NCBI GenBank assembly: GCA_003285105.1
Contig: CP030158.1
Location: forward strand, 2,084,501 to 2,148,500
Source: Roseithermus sacchariphilus
GTDB lineage: Bacteria > Bacteroidota > Rhodothermia > Rhodothermales > MEBIC09517
DNA length: 64,000 nt
Direction of reading: 5' to 3'
Shown: one piece after another, positions 17,862 through 27,797 of the stretch
Layout of the letters: every line of letters starts with the position of its first letter
How positions within the stretch are numbered: the stretch's first letter is position 1
The notes under the pieces: model-generated
What the model saw: only the letters and a program-made list of their open reading frames with translations
Told to the model about the DNA's origin: nothing
The model's database searches: none
Position numbers and translations under genes: made by a program

Positions 17862-17902
17862 CAGGCGGTGCGTCTGGACCGCTTTCGGAAGCGTCTCCGT
17901 GC

Positions 17903-20068
17903 TTATTTCTTCTTTCCCCGGCTTCCGGAAGGCGAGGTCGTGTCCGTTGAGGCCTCGCTCGACGTGTAGGCCGCGGCGTCGGTCGACGAGGTGCCCCAGA
18001 TCGGCTCGGTCAGCGCCGGGGAGGCCGGGCGGTACTCGATCGACACACGATCCAGCGTGACGTCTCCCGTTGCGGTGATGCTGCCCCGGATCTTGGCCCC
18101 CGGTGTCCAGAATGTGACGTGATTGTCGACGAACAACTGCGCGGCCAGGCTGACGGGGCCGTTGAAGGTGACCTGGCCGCCGGTGTAGAGCGCCAGCGTA
18201 GACGCATCGGTGGCTTCCGTCGTGGCGACGTCATGGTAGAACGTGGCGTGTTTCTCGACCAGCAGGATGCCGTATCCGGAGAAGCTCACGGGGCCGTTCG
18301 TGTAGAGTTGCCCGGAGACGTACCAGATGAGCGGGTTCTCCTTCGTGCCGAGTTCGTAGTGCCCGTTGAGGACCAGGTCGCCCTCGGTGATGCGGGTTGC
18401 CTTGCGGCGCAGGTCGCTCATCGGGAGGGCCGGGACGTCCAGTGCATCTACCTGTTGGAGAGAGGGCAGCTGGGTCGGGTTGTAGCGCGGCTGGAAGGCG
18501 GCGCTTTCCGCGTCCGTCACGCGCATCGTGCGGCTGTAGTAGCCGAAGCCTTCGATGTGCGAGCCTCGACCGTAGAGGTCGATCTTGCCGTTGGCGAAGA
18601 CGCTGGCGTTGCGGCGGCTGCCGGCCGGTGCCGCAGCGGTGACCTGGTCGCCGACCCAGATGGTTCCGCCGCTGGTGACGGCATACTGGAAGAAGGGAGG
18701 CACCGAGACCCCGGCCAGGCCCGTGCCCGTGGCCTCCTGCGAGCCCGAGCCGCTGTTGTCCATCCGGCCGAGGTAGACGGTCCGGTTCGTCGTGCCCGAC
18801 GGTACGCCCAGCACCGTGGCCAGCCCGGAGTGCGTTACGGCGTCATGCACCTGTGCCGGGGAGGCGTGCGGGTTGGCCTGCAGGAACTGCGCCACCGCAC
18901 CCGAGACGTAGGCCGCCGCCATCGACGTGCCGCTCATCACGGCCAGCGCAGGGCGGCCCAGGGCATCGGTCGCCAGCGAGAGGATGTCCACGCCGGGCGC
19001 CAGGATGTCCACCACCGGCCCGTGGTTCGAGAACGCCGCGAACTGATCGTTGGGGTCATAGGCGCCCACGGTGATCACCTCCGGCACGTGCGCCGGCGAG
19101 ATCGTCGCCGCGTCCACCCCGTCGTTCCCCGCCGCGGCAACCACGACCACGCCCGTACCGATGGCGGCTTCCACGGCCAGATCCAGCGCGTTGTAGGCCG
19201 GTGTGCCCAGGTCCAGCCCGAAGCTCAGGTTGGCAACCATCGGACGGTTGGGGTTTGCTTGCTTCTGCCCGACGAGGTATTCCAGGGCGGCCACGACGTC
19301 GGCCACAGTCGAGGTGCCGGATTCGTTGAGCACCTTCAGGCTACGCACCGGCGCGCTCGGCGCTACACCGACGATGCCGTCGCCGTCGTCGATGGCGGCC
19401 ATGAGGCCGGCCAGGTGGTAGCCATGGCCTTCGAGATCGGCCGGGGAGGCCGTCTCGGTGAAGGCGAGCTGTTCGGTAACGTTCAGGTCGTCGGTGTAGG
19501 TGCCGGTGTCCAGCAGGAACAGATCGACGTCCCGGACTTCAGGTGCATCGAGGGCGCCGATGCGCTCGTGGCCCCAGGGCGTACCCTGGGCGTTGCCGGC
19601 CAGGACCTCGAGCAGATATGCCCCGTCGTCGACGCCGGCGTCGGGTTCGATCCAGAGGATGTCGGGGTCGAGTTGCATGGCCTCCAGCACGGAGTCGAGG
19701 CGGGCGCGCTCGACGTCCCCGGCCAGGCCGTCGAAGACCTGCTCGTACTCGTAGCGCCGGAAGAGCTTGTAGCGCCGGAAGAGCTTGTAGGGGTCGATAC
19801 CCTCGGCGGTGCCGATGATGAGGCCGACGGTCGAGTCCGTGGTGGCCTCGGTCTGGAGGGCGTTGCCGTCCTTGTCGAAGCCGGTCGTGGCCGGGGCCGG
19901 ACGCATGGCGCGGTCGAGCAGGTGGGCGTGCCGCAGCTTGCCCTGCTGGCGACTCTGAACCGGCACCGGCGCCTCGTCGACGCCGGTGAGGCCGTCGGCG
20001 CAGCCCGTCAGGCCGACGGCGAGCAGGAGGGCAGCCAGCGCGAGGAAGGGGCGGATGATGCGTTTCAT
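17903..20068 (-). CDS. Subtilisin-like (S8) protease lipoprotein with C-terminal beta-helix-like extension, paralogue 3
   Basis: 721 residues from the ATG at 20068, matching the start and signal peptide of paralogue 1 (MKRIIRPFLALAALLLAVG, lipobox LTGC). The propeptide again has YKLFRR twice. Triad: Asp in FLLDTGT, His in HGYHLAG, Ser in SGTSMAAAYV, with Asn in VAAAGNDGVD. After about residue 455 there is an extra domain of roughly 260 residues absent from the other two. It is made of short beta strands with patterns such as GDLVLNGHYELG and TGGQVTFNGPVSLAAQ, like bactofilin or pilus-tip beta-helix domains, and ends in a Ser/Thr-rich, Lys-terminated tail. The extension may bind a surface polymer or filament. 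Own promoter at 20128-20173. Confidence 0.92.
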   Translation of the reverse strand: MKRIIRPFLALAALLLAVGLTGCADGLTGVDEAPVPVQSRQQGKLRHAHLLDRAMRPAPATTGFDKDGNALQTEATTDSTVGLIIGTAEGIDPYKLFRRYKLFRRYEYEQVFDGLAGDVERARLDSVLEAMQLDPDILWIEPDAGVDDGAYLLEVLAGNAQGTPWGHERIGALDAPEVRDVDLFLLDTGTYTDDLNVTEQLAFTETASPADLEGHGYHLAGLMAAIDDGDGIVGVAPSAPVRSLKVLNESGTSTVADVVAALEYLVGQKQANPNRPMVANLSFGLDLGTPAYNALDLAVEAAIGTGVVVVAAAGNDGVDAATISPAHVPEVITVGAYDPNDQFAAFSNHGPVVDILAPGVDILSLATDALGRPALAVMSGTSMAAAYVSGAVAQFLQANPHASPAQVHDAVTHSGLATVLGVPSGTTNRTVYLGRMDNSGSGSQEATGTGLAGVSVPPFFQYAVTSGGTIWVGDQVTAAAPAGSRRNASVFANGKIDLYGRGSHIEGFGYYSRTMRVTDAESAAFQPRYNPTQLPSLQQVDALDVPALPMSDLRRKATRITEGDLVLNGHYELGTKENPLIWYVSGQLYTNGPVSFSGYGILLVEKHATFYHDVATTEATDASTLALYTGGQVTFNGPVSLAAQLFVDNHVTFWTPGAKIRGSITATGDVTLDRVSIEYRPASPALTEPIWGTSSTDAAAYTSSEASTDTTSPSGSRGKKK

Positions 20069-20127
20069 AGTCGCAGGAGGGTATGTCTGACGAGCGCGGA
20101 TGCGCCCTGTGGAGTCGTGGACTGCGC

Positions 20128-20173
20128 CAAACATACCCTCTCCAGGCTGAAGACAGGCTGAAGGCGGACTGAA
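20128..20173 (-). promoter_or_regulatory. Subtilase 3 promoter block: three TTCAG boxes plus TATGTTTG
   Basis: TATGTTTG at 20128-20135 and TTCAG boxes 11 bp apart (plus-strand CTGAA at 20147, 20158 and 20169). The bases between boxes differ from those of subtilases 1 and 2 while the boxes and spacing are kept, which argues for selection. Confidence 0.65.
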
Positions 20174-20179
20174 AGATGT

Positions 20180-20347
20180 TTCAGCTTCCAGCATTCAGCT
20201 TTCAGCCGTCAGCCCATAGCCCACACAGCCCGCCGCTCACAGCCCGCCGCCCGCCGCTCACAGCCCGCCGCCCGCCGCTCACGGCCAGCAGCTCACAGCC
20301 CGCCGCCCTATCTTGCCACCCCTGACCCCTGACCGCTGACTGCTGAC
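20180..20347. repeat. Heptamer array E (24 units)
   Basis: Exactly 24 units in one unbroken 7-bp phase. The left units are TCAGC-type, the middle alternates CCCGCCG with CTCACAG, then a CCCTATC-TTGCCAC core shared with array D, then CCCTGAC, CGCTGAC and TGCTGAC. It fills most of the 317-bp divergent gap and lies 39 bp before the start of the rightward gene. Confidence 0.9.
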
Positions 20348-20385
20348 GCACCGACACTGTGCCGCTCTCCTTTCCCCTTCGACCC

Positions 20386-20895
20386 ATGCGCATGTGGCTT
20401 TTGCTTTTCCTGCTCCTCCCGGCCGGTCTGTACGTTCCATCCGTGGCGGCCCAGTCTCCCGAGGCCGCCGTGCGCGCCGTCATCGACCAGCTCTTCGACG
20501 GCATGCGGGCGGGGGACAGCACCCGGGTCCGCGCCGTCTTCCACCCGCAGGCCCGTCTGTGGACCATCGCCGAGCGGGACGGCACGCCCGTGTTGCGTGA
20601 AGGCGCCGTCGACCGCTTTGTCGCGGCCGTAGGCTCACCGCGCGATGCCGTCTGGGACGAGCGCATCCGGGACGTCGAGATTCGCGTGGACGACCGCATG
20701 GCGGCGGCCTGGGTGCCCTATGCTTTTTTCCTCGGCGATGCCTTCAGCCATTGCGGGGTCAATGCCCTGCAACTCGTCGACGACGGTCCCGGATGGCGCA
20801 TCCTCGCCCTCACGGACACCCGCCGGCAGGACGGCTGTGAGCGGTGGACGGAAGGAGGCGATGGGCAGGGGGCGGACGGGAACCCCGACGGGTAA
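20386..20895 (+). CDS. Exported NTF2-like (SnoaL/DUF4440-type) protein
   Basis: 169 residues with a signal peptide (hydrophobic core about residues 3-15, cleavage after VAAQ). The mature part follows the NTF2-like cone fold: a first helix (SPEAAVRAVIDQLFDGMRAGD), FHPQARLWTI, then strands ending GPGWRILALTDTRRQDGC. This is the pattern of putative lumazine-binding or DUF4440 proteins, which bind small molecules or act as periplasmic accessory domains. The start at 20386 is chosen because an ATG nine codons upstream lies too close to the repeat array and would spoil the signal peptide. The last 15 residues are Gly/Asp-rich and probably disordered. Confidence 0.75.
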   Translation: MRMWLLLFLLLPAGLYVPSVAAQSPEAAVRAVIDQLFDGMRAGDSTRVRAVFHPQARLWTIAERDGTPVLREGAVDRFVAAVGSPRDAVWDERIRDVEIRVDDRMAAAWVPYAFFLGDAFSHCGVNALQLVDDGPGWRILALTDTRRQDGCERWTEGGDGQGADGNPDG

Positions 20896-21080
20896 CCCGA
20901 TCGCCGATCCGTGCCCTTCGACCCTGGAGCCCCCCGGCCGACACCCCGCGGGACGCTTCTGAAACGGAGAAGCAACAGAGAAGGCATGCACCCGGCCTGC
21001 CGTCCATTTGCTAACGGTTCCCTGATCTCCAGCTTCGTATCATCGGGGCAGGGACCCCTCTTCACCCATCCTCCAGGCCC

Positions 21081-22157
21081 ATGTCTCGCGTGCTTTCCCT
21101 GTTGCTCTTGCTCGCCGTCCCGCTCGTCGCCGCGGCGCAGCAGACCGAGCACGTCTTCCTCATCACCTTCGACGGGTTGCGCTGGGAGGAGGTGTTCACC
21201 GGCGCCGACCCGGACCTGATCCGCGACGCGCGGTACGTGGATGACCCCGACGCGCTCGTGGCGCGCTTCTGGGACGACGATCCGCTCGTGCGCCGGCGGA
21301 TGCTGATGCCCTTCTTCTGGAACACCATCGCCACCGAGGGGCAGCTCTACGGCAACCGCCACCGCGGGTCGACGGTGGACGTGACCAACGGCATGGTCTT
21401 CTCCTACCCCGGTTACAACGAGATCCTCACCGGCTTTGCCGACCGGCGCATCGACAGCAATGCCAAACGCCCCAACCCGAACACGACGGTGCTGGAGTTC
21501 ATCCACCGGCAGCCCGGCTTCGAGGGGAAGGTCGCGGCTTTCGGTTCGTGGGACGTCTTCCCCTACATCATCAACGAAGCGCGCAGCGGCGTGCCCGTCA
21601 ACGCCGGCTTCGAGGATGCCGAGGGCGAGGACCTGACCGAGCGCGAACGGCTGCTGAACGACCTGCAGGACCAGATCCCCGGCCCGTGGAGCAGCGTCCG
21701 CCTCGATGCCTTCACGCACCACTTTGCGCTGGAGTACCTGAAGAAACGCCGCCCGCGCGTCCTCTACATCGCCTACGGGGAGACGGACGACTTCGCGCAC
21801 GACGGGGACTATGACGCCTACCTGGCTTCGGCGCATCGCACCGATCGGTTCATCGCGGATCTGTGGGACTGGGTGCAGAGCGACCCGGAGTACCGTGGCA
21901 AGACGACGTTCGTCCTCACCACCGATCACGGCCGCGGCGCGCTGGACCGGTGGACCGACCACGGCGACGACGTCCCCGGTGCGGCGGCGATCTGGGTGGC
22001 CGTCCTCGGCCCGGACACGCCCGCGCGGGGCGAGCTCGAGCAGGCCGGCCCGTACTACCAGCATCAGGTGGCCCGGACCGTCGCTGCGTTGCTCGGCCTC
22101 GACTACACGAACGAGCGCCCGGTGGGTGAGGCCCTGGCACCCGCGCTGGGGCGGTAG
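21081..22157 (+). CDS. Alkaline phosphatase superfamily protein (nucleotide pyrophosphatase/phosphodiesterase-like)
   Basis: 358 residues with a signal peptide ending VAAAQQ. Metal-binding motifs of the superfamily appear in order: FDGLRWEEVF near residue 30 (Asp), a probable nucleophile Ser in FSYPGYNEILTG (near 109), GETDDFAHDGDYDAY (near 233; Asp and His), TTDHGRG (near 280; Asp and His) and a final His in DHGDDVP. The layout is that of NPP-type phosphodiesterases or phosphoglycerate mutase-like AP-fold hydrolases, acting outside the cytoplasm on phosphate esters. Nucleophile identity (Ser rather than the Thr common in NPPs) is tentative. It is the second plus-strand gene after the NTF2-like gene, with a 185-bp gap. 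Confidence 0.8.
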   Translation: MSRVLSLLLLLAVPLVAAAQQTEHVFLITFDGLRWEEVFTGADPDLIRDARYVDDPDALVARFWDDDPLVRRRMLMPFFWNTIATEGQLYGNRHRGSTVDVTNGMVFSYPGYNEILTGFADRRIDSNAKRPNPNTTVLEFIHRQPGFEGKVAAFGSWDVFPYIINEARSGVPVNAGFEDAEGEDLTERERLLNDLQDQIPGPWSSVRLDAFTHHFALEYLKKRRPRVLYIAYGETDDFAHDGDYDAYLASAHRTDRFIADLWDWVQSDPEYRGKTTFVLTTDHGRGALDRWTDHGDDVPGAAAIWVAVLGPDTPARGELEQAGPYYQHQVARTVAALLGLDYTNERPVGEALAPALGR

Positions 22158-22228
22158 AAGCCCGGGGATGGCGCGGCCGTGCGCCGGCGGCGCGCCGGGG
22201 TTGCTGCGTGGGGCCGGAGCAGCCCGCA

Positions 22229-22266
22229 CAAAAAAGAAGCCCGGGGACGGAGGGGCGTCCCCGGGC
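22229..22266 (-). terminator. Rho-independent terminator after atpC
   Basis: Arms GCCCGGGGAC (22239-22248) and GTCCCCGGGC (22257-22266) with an 8-nt loop; on the minus strand the stem is followed by TTCTTTTTT. It lies 43 bp past the atpC stop. Confidence 0.85.
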
Positions 22267-22308
22267 GCAGGTGTGCGTACCGGTGTGTTCCGGCGCCGGG
22301 CGGCGGCG

Positions 22309-22722
22309 TCAGACCTTGCCCATCGCGATGCGGAGGCGGTTGCGGGCGCGTTCGAGGGCCTGCTCGGCGCGGCGGCGCTCCTCGCTGCTGGCGCTGCGCT
22401 GCAGACGCTCCAGGGCGCGCTGCTCGGCGGCCCGGGCGCGCTCGACGTCGATGGCCGAGGCCGGTTCGGCCGTCTCCGCGAGGATGGTCACCGTGTTGTT
22501 GAGCACCTCCAGGAAGCCGCCGCTGGTGGCAAACACCACCCGCTCGCCCGAAGGCAGCGTGAGGTAGAGCGGGCCGACGTCGAAGGCGGCGATCATCGGG
22601 GCGTGGTTGTAGAGCACCTCGAAGGAGCCCTCTACGCCCGGCGCCCGCACGATCGTCGCCTCGCCCTTGAACACGCTGTGGTCCGGCGCGACGATGTCTA
22701 CGTATAAGCTTGGCATAGTCAT
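22309..22722 (-). CDS. atpC: F1 ATP synthase epsilon subunit
   Basis: 137 residues. The N-terminal beta-sandwich begins MTMPSLYVDIVAPDHSVFKGEA and contains the family pattern PGVEGSFEVLYNHAPMIAAFDVGPL. The C-terminal part is a helical hairpin rich in Glu, Arg and Ala (about residues 90-130), the element that can inhibit rotation. It lies 69 bp downstream of atpD with a terminator behind it. In Bacteroidota these two genes are often apart from the rest of the ATP synthase operon, as here. Confidence 0.95.
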   Translation of the reverse strand: MTMPSLYVDIVAPDHSVFKGEATIVRAPGVEGSFEVLYNHAPMIAAFDVGPLYLTLPSGERVVFATSGGFLEVLNNTVTILAETAEPASAIDVERARAAEQRALERLQRSASSEERRRAEQALERARNRLRIAMGKV

Positions 22723-22791
22723 AGGGGTTGGGGGGTGAGGAACAGGTTTTCGGCGGGTTTCGCCGGCCCCTGTTCCCTACCGCCGATCACC

Positions 22792-24324
<1,533 letters not shown>

Positions 24325-24534
24325 CTATTGGGAAGATCTGTGGAGAGATGGGGTTCGGTCCGGTCCGCTCGACCGGCTGCGCGGCAGGCGGCCGGAAAAT
24401 AGAACGCGAGCACCGGAGTTGTCGCGTGTCCAACTCACGAGCCCGGGTGGAGATCGCAAAGAAATGAGGAATTCCCCGGTTCTGGGCGGAGGGCCCGCGG
24501 CCGGCGGCTTCTCGTCCCGTCCCGGGCGGGCGGC

Positions 24535-24564
24535 TTGAACCCGGTCGCGGCGGCGCGCTATATT
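24535..24564 (+). promoter_or_regulatory. Candidate sigma-70-type promoter
   Basis: TTGAAC at 24535-24540 and TATATT at 24559-24564, separated by 18 bp, in the divergent atpD gap (24295-24657). It would give a leader of about 90 nt to the gene at 24658. Not tested; the -10 is unusually AT-rich for this DNA. Confidence 0.4.
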
Positions 24565-24657
24565 CGCACGAACGCCTTCCGCCGGGCCGCTCGCCCTGTC
24601 CGGCGGCCCGTCGTCCTCGGAGCGGCGTTTCCTGCCTCCTCACCGCCGGCATTCCCC

Positions 24658-25128
24658 ATGACCCCCCGCCTCCGCCTGCTGCTCGGCGGCTTCGTGCTGC
24701 TGTTCGTGGCCCTCCAGTTCGTCCCCGTGGACCGTTCGAACCCGCCCGTCACGCGGGAGGTGCGCTGGGCCTCCCCGGAGACGCGGGCGCTGGCGCAGCG
24801 GGCGTGCTTCGACTGCCACAGCAACGAAACCGTCTGGCCCTGGTACGCCTACGTGGCCCCGGTTTCCTGGCGCGTGGCCGGCCACGTCGAAGACGGGCGG
24901 CGCCATCTCAACTTTTCGGCCTGGGATCAGCCCAACGAGGACGCCGACGAGGTCGAGGAGGTCCTCCGCGAAGGCGAGATGCCGCTGTGGGATTACGTGC
25001 TGCTGCACCCCGAGGCGCGGCTGACCGGGGCGGAAACGGAGGCGCTGATCGAGGGACTGCGGGCCACCTTCGCCGCCGATCCTCCGGTCCCACGCCGCCG
25101 GTCTGCGTCGCCGGAGCCCGGTTCGTGA
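24658..25128 (+). CDS. Haem-binding-domain (cytochrome c-like) exported protein
   Basis: 156 residues. An N-terminal membrane helix (about residues 6-22) is followed by the haem-attachment motif CFDCH (CxxCH, near residue 46) in a segment ACFDCHSNETVWPWYAYVAP, the hallmark of the bacterial haem-binding domain family. A conserved region around GEMPLWDYVLLHPEARLT follows, with a Met-Pro that could supply the distal ligand. It is probably membrane-anchored in the periplasm, in electron transfer or redox sensing. The start at 24658 is chosen over an upstream in-frame ATG because it places three basic residues right before the helix. It is 41 bp upstream of the zinc metalloprotease gene. Confidence 0.85.
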   Translation: MTPRLRLLLGGFVLLFVALQFVPVDRSNPPVTREVRWASPETRALAQRACFDCHSNETVWPWYAYVAPVSWRVAGHVEDGRRHLNFSAWDQPNEDADEVEEVLREGEMPLWDYVLLHPEARLTGAETEALIEGLRATFAADPPVPRRRSASPEPGS

Positions 25129-25169
25129 CATCCGGCTTCGCTTCCTCATCACTTCTGTCCCCCTTCGCC

Positions 25170-27749
25170 ATGCCTCGTTCGTTTTCGTGGTGCCTGCTGG
25201 GCCTGCTGGGCCTGCTGAGCCTGTGGATGCCGGTGGCCCTGCCGGCGCAGGATCTGCCCTCTATCGCCGAGAAAACCGCCGGATTCGAGAAGCAAGACGG
25301 CTTTTTCCCGATCTACTGGGATGCCCGGCAGGGGAAGATCTGGCTGGAGATCCCCCGGTTCGGGGAAGACGCCGCCTTCCTGTATGTCCACTCCCTGCCG
25401 GCCGGTCTGGGGTCGAACGACGTGGGCTTGGACCGGGGCCAGCTCGGCGAGGAGCGGGTGGTCTACTTCGAGCGCGTCGGGCCGAAGGTGCTGCTCGTGC
25501 GCCCCAACCTGCGCTACCGCGCCGTCTCGGACGACGAGGCGGAGCGGCGGGCCGTCCGGGACGCCTTCGCCGAGGGCGTCGAATGGGGGTTCACCGTGGC
25601 GGCCGAGACGGACGGCCGGGTGCTGGTCGACGCCACGGACTTCGTCGTGCGGGACGTACACCGCATTGCCGACCGCCTCCGGCAGACGAACCAGGGCAGC
25701 TTCCGTCTGGATGCCGGCCGCAGCGCGCCGTACCTGCCGATGACGAAGGCCTTTCCGCAAAACACCGAGATGGAGGCCCGCCTGACGTTCGTCAGCGACA
25801 ACCCGGGGCGGTACGTGCGCGACGTGGCGGCCGATCCGTACGCCGTCACCCTGCGCGTCCGGCACTCGTTCGTGCAGCTGCCCGGGCCGGGCTACGAGCC
25901 GCGCGCCTTCGACCCGCGCGCCGGCTACTTCGGCCTCAGCTACGGCAGCGGCGTGGCCTACGTCGACTACGCCCGGCCCATTCCCGAGGACAAAGAGGTC
26001 CGCGTCATCTCGCGGCACCGGCTGGCCTGTGCCGGCCCGCGCGGCGCCGACGGCCTGTGCGACCCCGTCGAGCCGATCGTCTATTACCTGGACCCCGGCA
26101 CGCCCGAGCCCGTCCGCAGCGCCCTGCTCGACGGGGCTCGCTGGTGGAATGACGCCTTCACGGCCGCGGGCTACCGGGACGCCTTCCGCGTGGAGGTGCT
26201 GCCGGACACGGCGGACATGATGGACGTCCGCTACAACGTCATCCAGTGGGTCCACCGGGCCACCCGCGGCTGGAGCTACGGCTCGTCGGTCGTGGACCCC
26301 CGCACGGGCGAGATCATCAAGGGCCACGTCACGCTCGGCTCGCTGCGGGTGCGGCAGGACTACCTGCTCTTCGAGGGGCTGCTGGCGCCCTACACCGGCC
26401 CCCATGCCGACGGCCTGCCGGATCCGGCCGCTGATCCGATGCTGCAGACGGCCCTGGCCCGCCTGCGGCAGCTCTCCGCCCACGAGGTCGGCCACACGCT
26501 CGGGCTCGTGCACAACTTTGCGGCGTCGTTCAACGACCGCGCCTCGGTCATGGACTACCCCGCCCCGCTGGTCACCGTCGATGCCGACGGGCAGATCGAC
26601 CTCTCGGACGCCTACGACACGGGCATCGGTGCCTGGGACGAGATCGCCATCCGTTACGGGTACACCGACCTGGCCGACACGACGGACGAGGCGGCGGCGT
26701 TGGAGGCGATCCTGCGGGAGGGCCGGGAGCAGGGGCTGCTCTTCATCACGGACACCGATGCCCGCCCGCCGGGCGGGGCGCATCCGGTGGCGCACCTGTG
26801 GGACAACGGCACGAACGCGGTGGAGGCGCTCCGGCAGGAGATGCAGGTGCGCCGCGTCGCGCTGAATCGCTTCGGGCTGGCGAACATCCGTACCGGCGAG
26901 CCGCTGGCGACGCTGGAGGAGGTGCTCGTCCCGCTCTACCTGCGGCATCGCTACCAGGCCGAGGCCGCCGCCAAGCTCGTCGGCGGTGTCTCGTACACCT
27001 ATGCCCTGCGCGGCGACGCCCAGCCCGTCCCGACGGCCGTGCCGGGGGACCTGCAACGCACGGCGGTGGACGCGCTCCTGCAGGCGATCACGCCGGACCA
27101 GCTGGCGCTGCCGCAGAACATCCGTACGCAGATCCCGCCTCGCCCACCGGGCTACCCTCAGAACCGCGAACTCTTCGACGGTTACAGCGGCCTCGTCTTC
27201 GACCCTTATGCCCCGGCCGAGACGGTGGCCTCGCTCGTCCTGGGCCTGCTCGTCCACCCCGAGCGGGCGGCCCGGCTCGTCTACCAGCACGACGCCGACG
27301 CGGACCTGCCCGGCCTGAGCGAGACGCTCACCCGCATCTCGGCCACGGTGTGGGAGGCGCCCATCCCCGCCGATCCCTATGCGGCGGAACTCCAGCGCCT
27401 CGTGCAGCAGGTGTGGACGGACGTGCTCATCGAGACGGCCGCCCGGCCCGACGCGGCCCCGGCCGTCAAGAGCCGCATCACCCAGCACCTGCGGGCGCTC
27501 CAGGAGTGGCTGACGGAGAACCCCGGCCCGCGCCGCGACCTGGAGACGCAGGCGCACCGCCTCTACGTCTTCGACCAGGTGGACCGCTACCTGCTCCGTC
27601 TCTACCGGCCCGACGAGCGGCGCACCGGCCCGACGACGCCCCCCGGCTCGCCCATCGGCCAGGACGACGAGGGGGTCTTCCTCCGCCAGGAACGCCGCCG
27701 GGCGTGGCTGGACCGGTGGACCCCGGCCTGGTCATGGTGCGGCCATTGA
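25170..27749 (+). CDS. Zinc-dependent metalloprotease (DUF5117/DUF4953 type)
   Basis: 859 residues with a signal peptide ending LPAQD. An N-terminal DUF5117-like domain (about residues 75-300) precedes a metzincin-like catalytic domain whose zinc site is HEVGHTLGLVHNF (HExxHxxGxxH, near residue 442), followed by a Met-turn-like ASVMDYP. The C-terminal half is helical (DUF4953-like). These proteins are widespread secreted metalloproteases of Bacteroidota with unknown substrates. The gene starts 41 bp after the haem-binding-domain gene and probably shares its transcript. It converges with the outer-membrane protein gene ending at 27798. Confidence 0.92.
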   Translation: MPRSFSWCLLGLLGLLSLWMPVALPAQDLPSIAEKTAGFEKQDGFFPIYWDARQGKIWLEIPRFGEDAAFLYVHSLPAGLGSNDVGLDRGQLGEERVVYFERVGPKVLLVRPNLRYRAVSDDEAERRAVRDAFAEGVEWGFTVAAETDGRVLVDATDFVVRDVHRIADRLRQTNQGSFRLDAGRSAPYLPMTKAFPQNTEMEARLTFVSDNPGRYVRDVAADPYAVTLRVRHSFVQLPGPGYEPRAFDPRAGYFGLSYGSGVAYVDYARPIPEDKEVRVISRHRLACAGPRGADGLCDPVEPIVYYLDPGTPEPVRSALLDGARWWNDAFTAAGYRDAFRVEVLPDTADMMDVRYNVIQWVHRATRGWSYGSSVVDPRTGEIIKGHVTLGSLRVRQDYLLFEGLLAPYTGPHADGLPDPAADPMLQTALARLRQLSAHEVGHTLGLVHNFAASFNDRASVMDYPAPLVTVDADGQIDLSDAYDTGIGAWDEIAIRYGYTDLADTTDEAAALEAILREGREQGLLFITDTDARPPGGAHPVAHLWDNGTNAVEALRQEMQVRRVALNRFGLANIRTGEPLATLEEVLVPLYLRHRYQAEAAAKLVGGVSYTYALRGDAQPVPTAVPGDLQRTAVDALLQAITPDQLALPQNIRTQIPPRPPGYPQNRELFDGYSGLVFDPYAPAETVASLVLGLLVHPERAARLVYQHDADADLPGLSETLTRISATVWEAPIPADPYAAELQRLVQQVWTDVLIETAARPDAAPAVKSRITQHLRALQEWLTENPGPRRDLETQAHRLYVFDQVDRYLLRLYRPDERRTGPTTPPGSPIGQDDEGVFLRQERRRAWLDRWTPAWSWCGH

Positions 27750-27797
27750 AGAAGGGCGAGGACCGGGCGGAAAGCGCGGCCGGGCCTCTTCGGCGTT

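Noticed and set aside
20359-20385. Earlier ATG for the NTF2-like gene at 20359
   Set aside because: It would place nine extra residues before the signal peptide; the ATG at 20386 gives a standard signal sequence.
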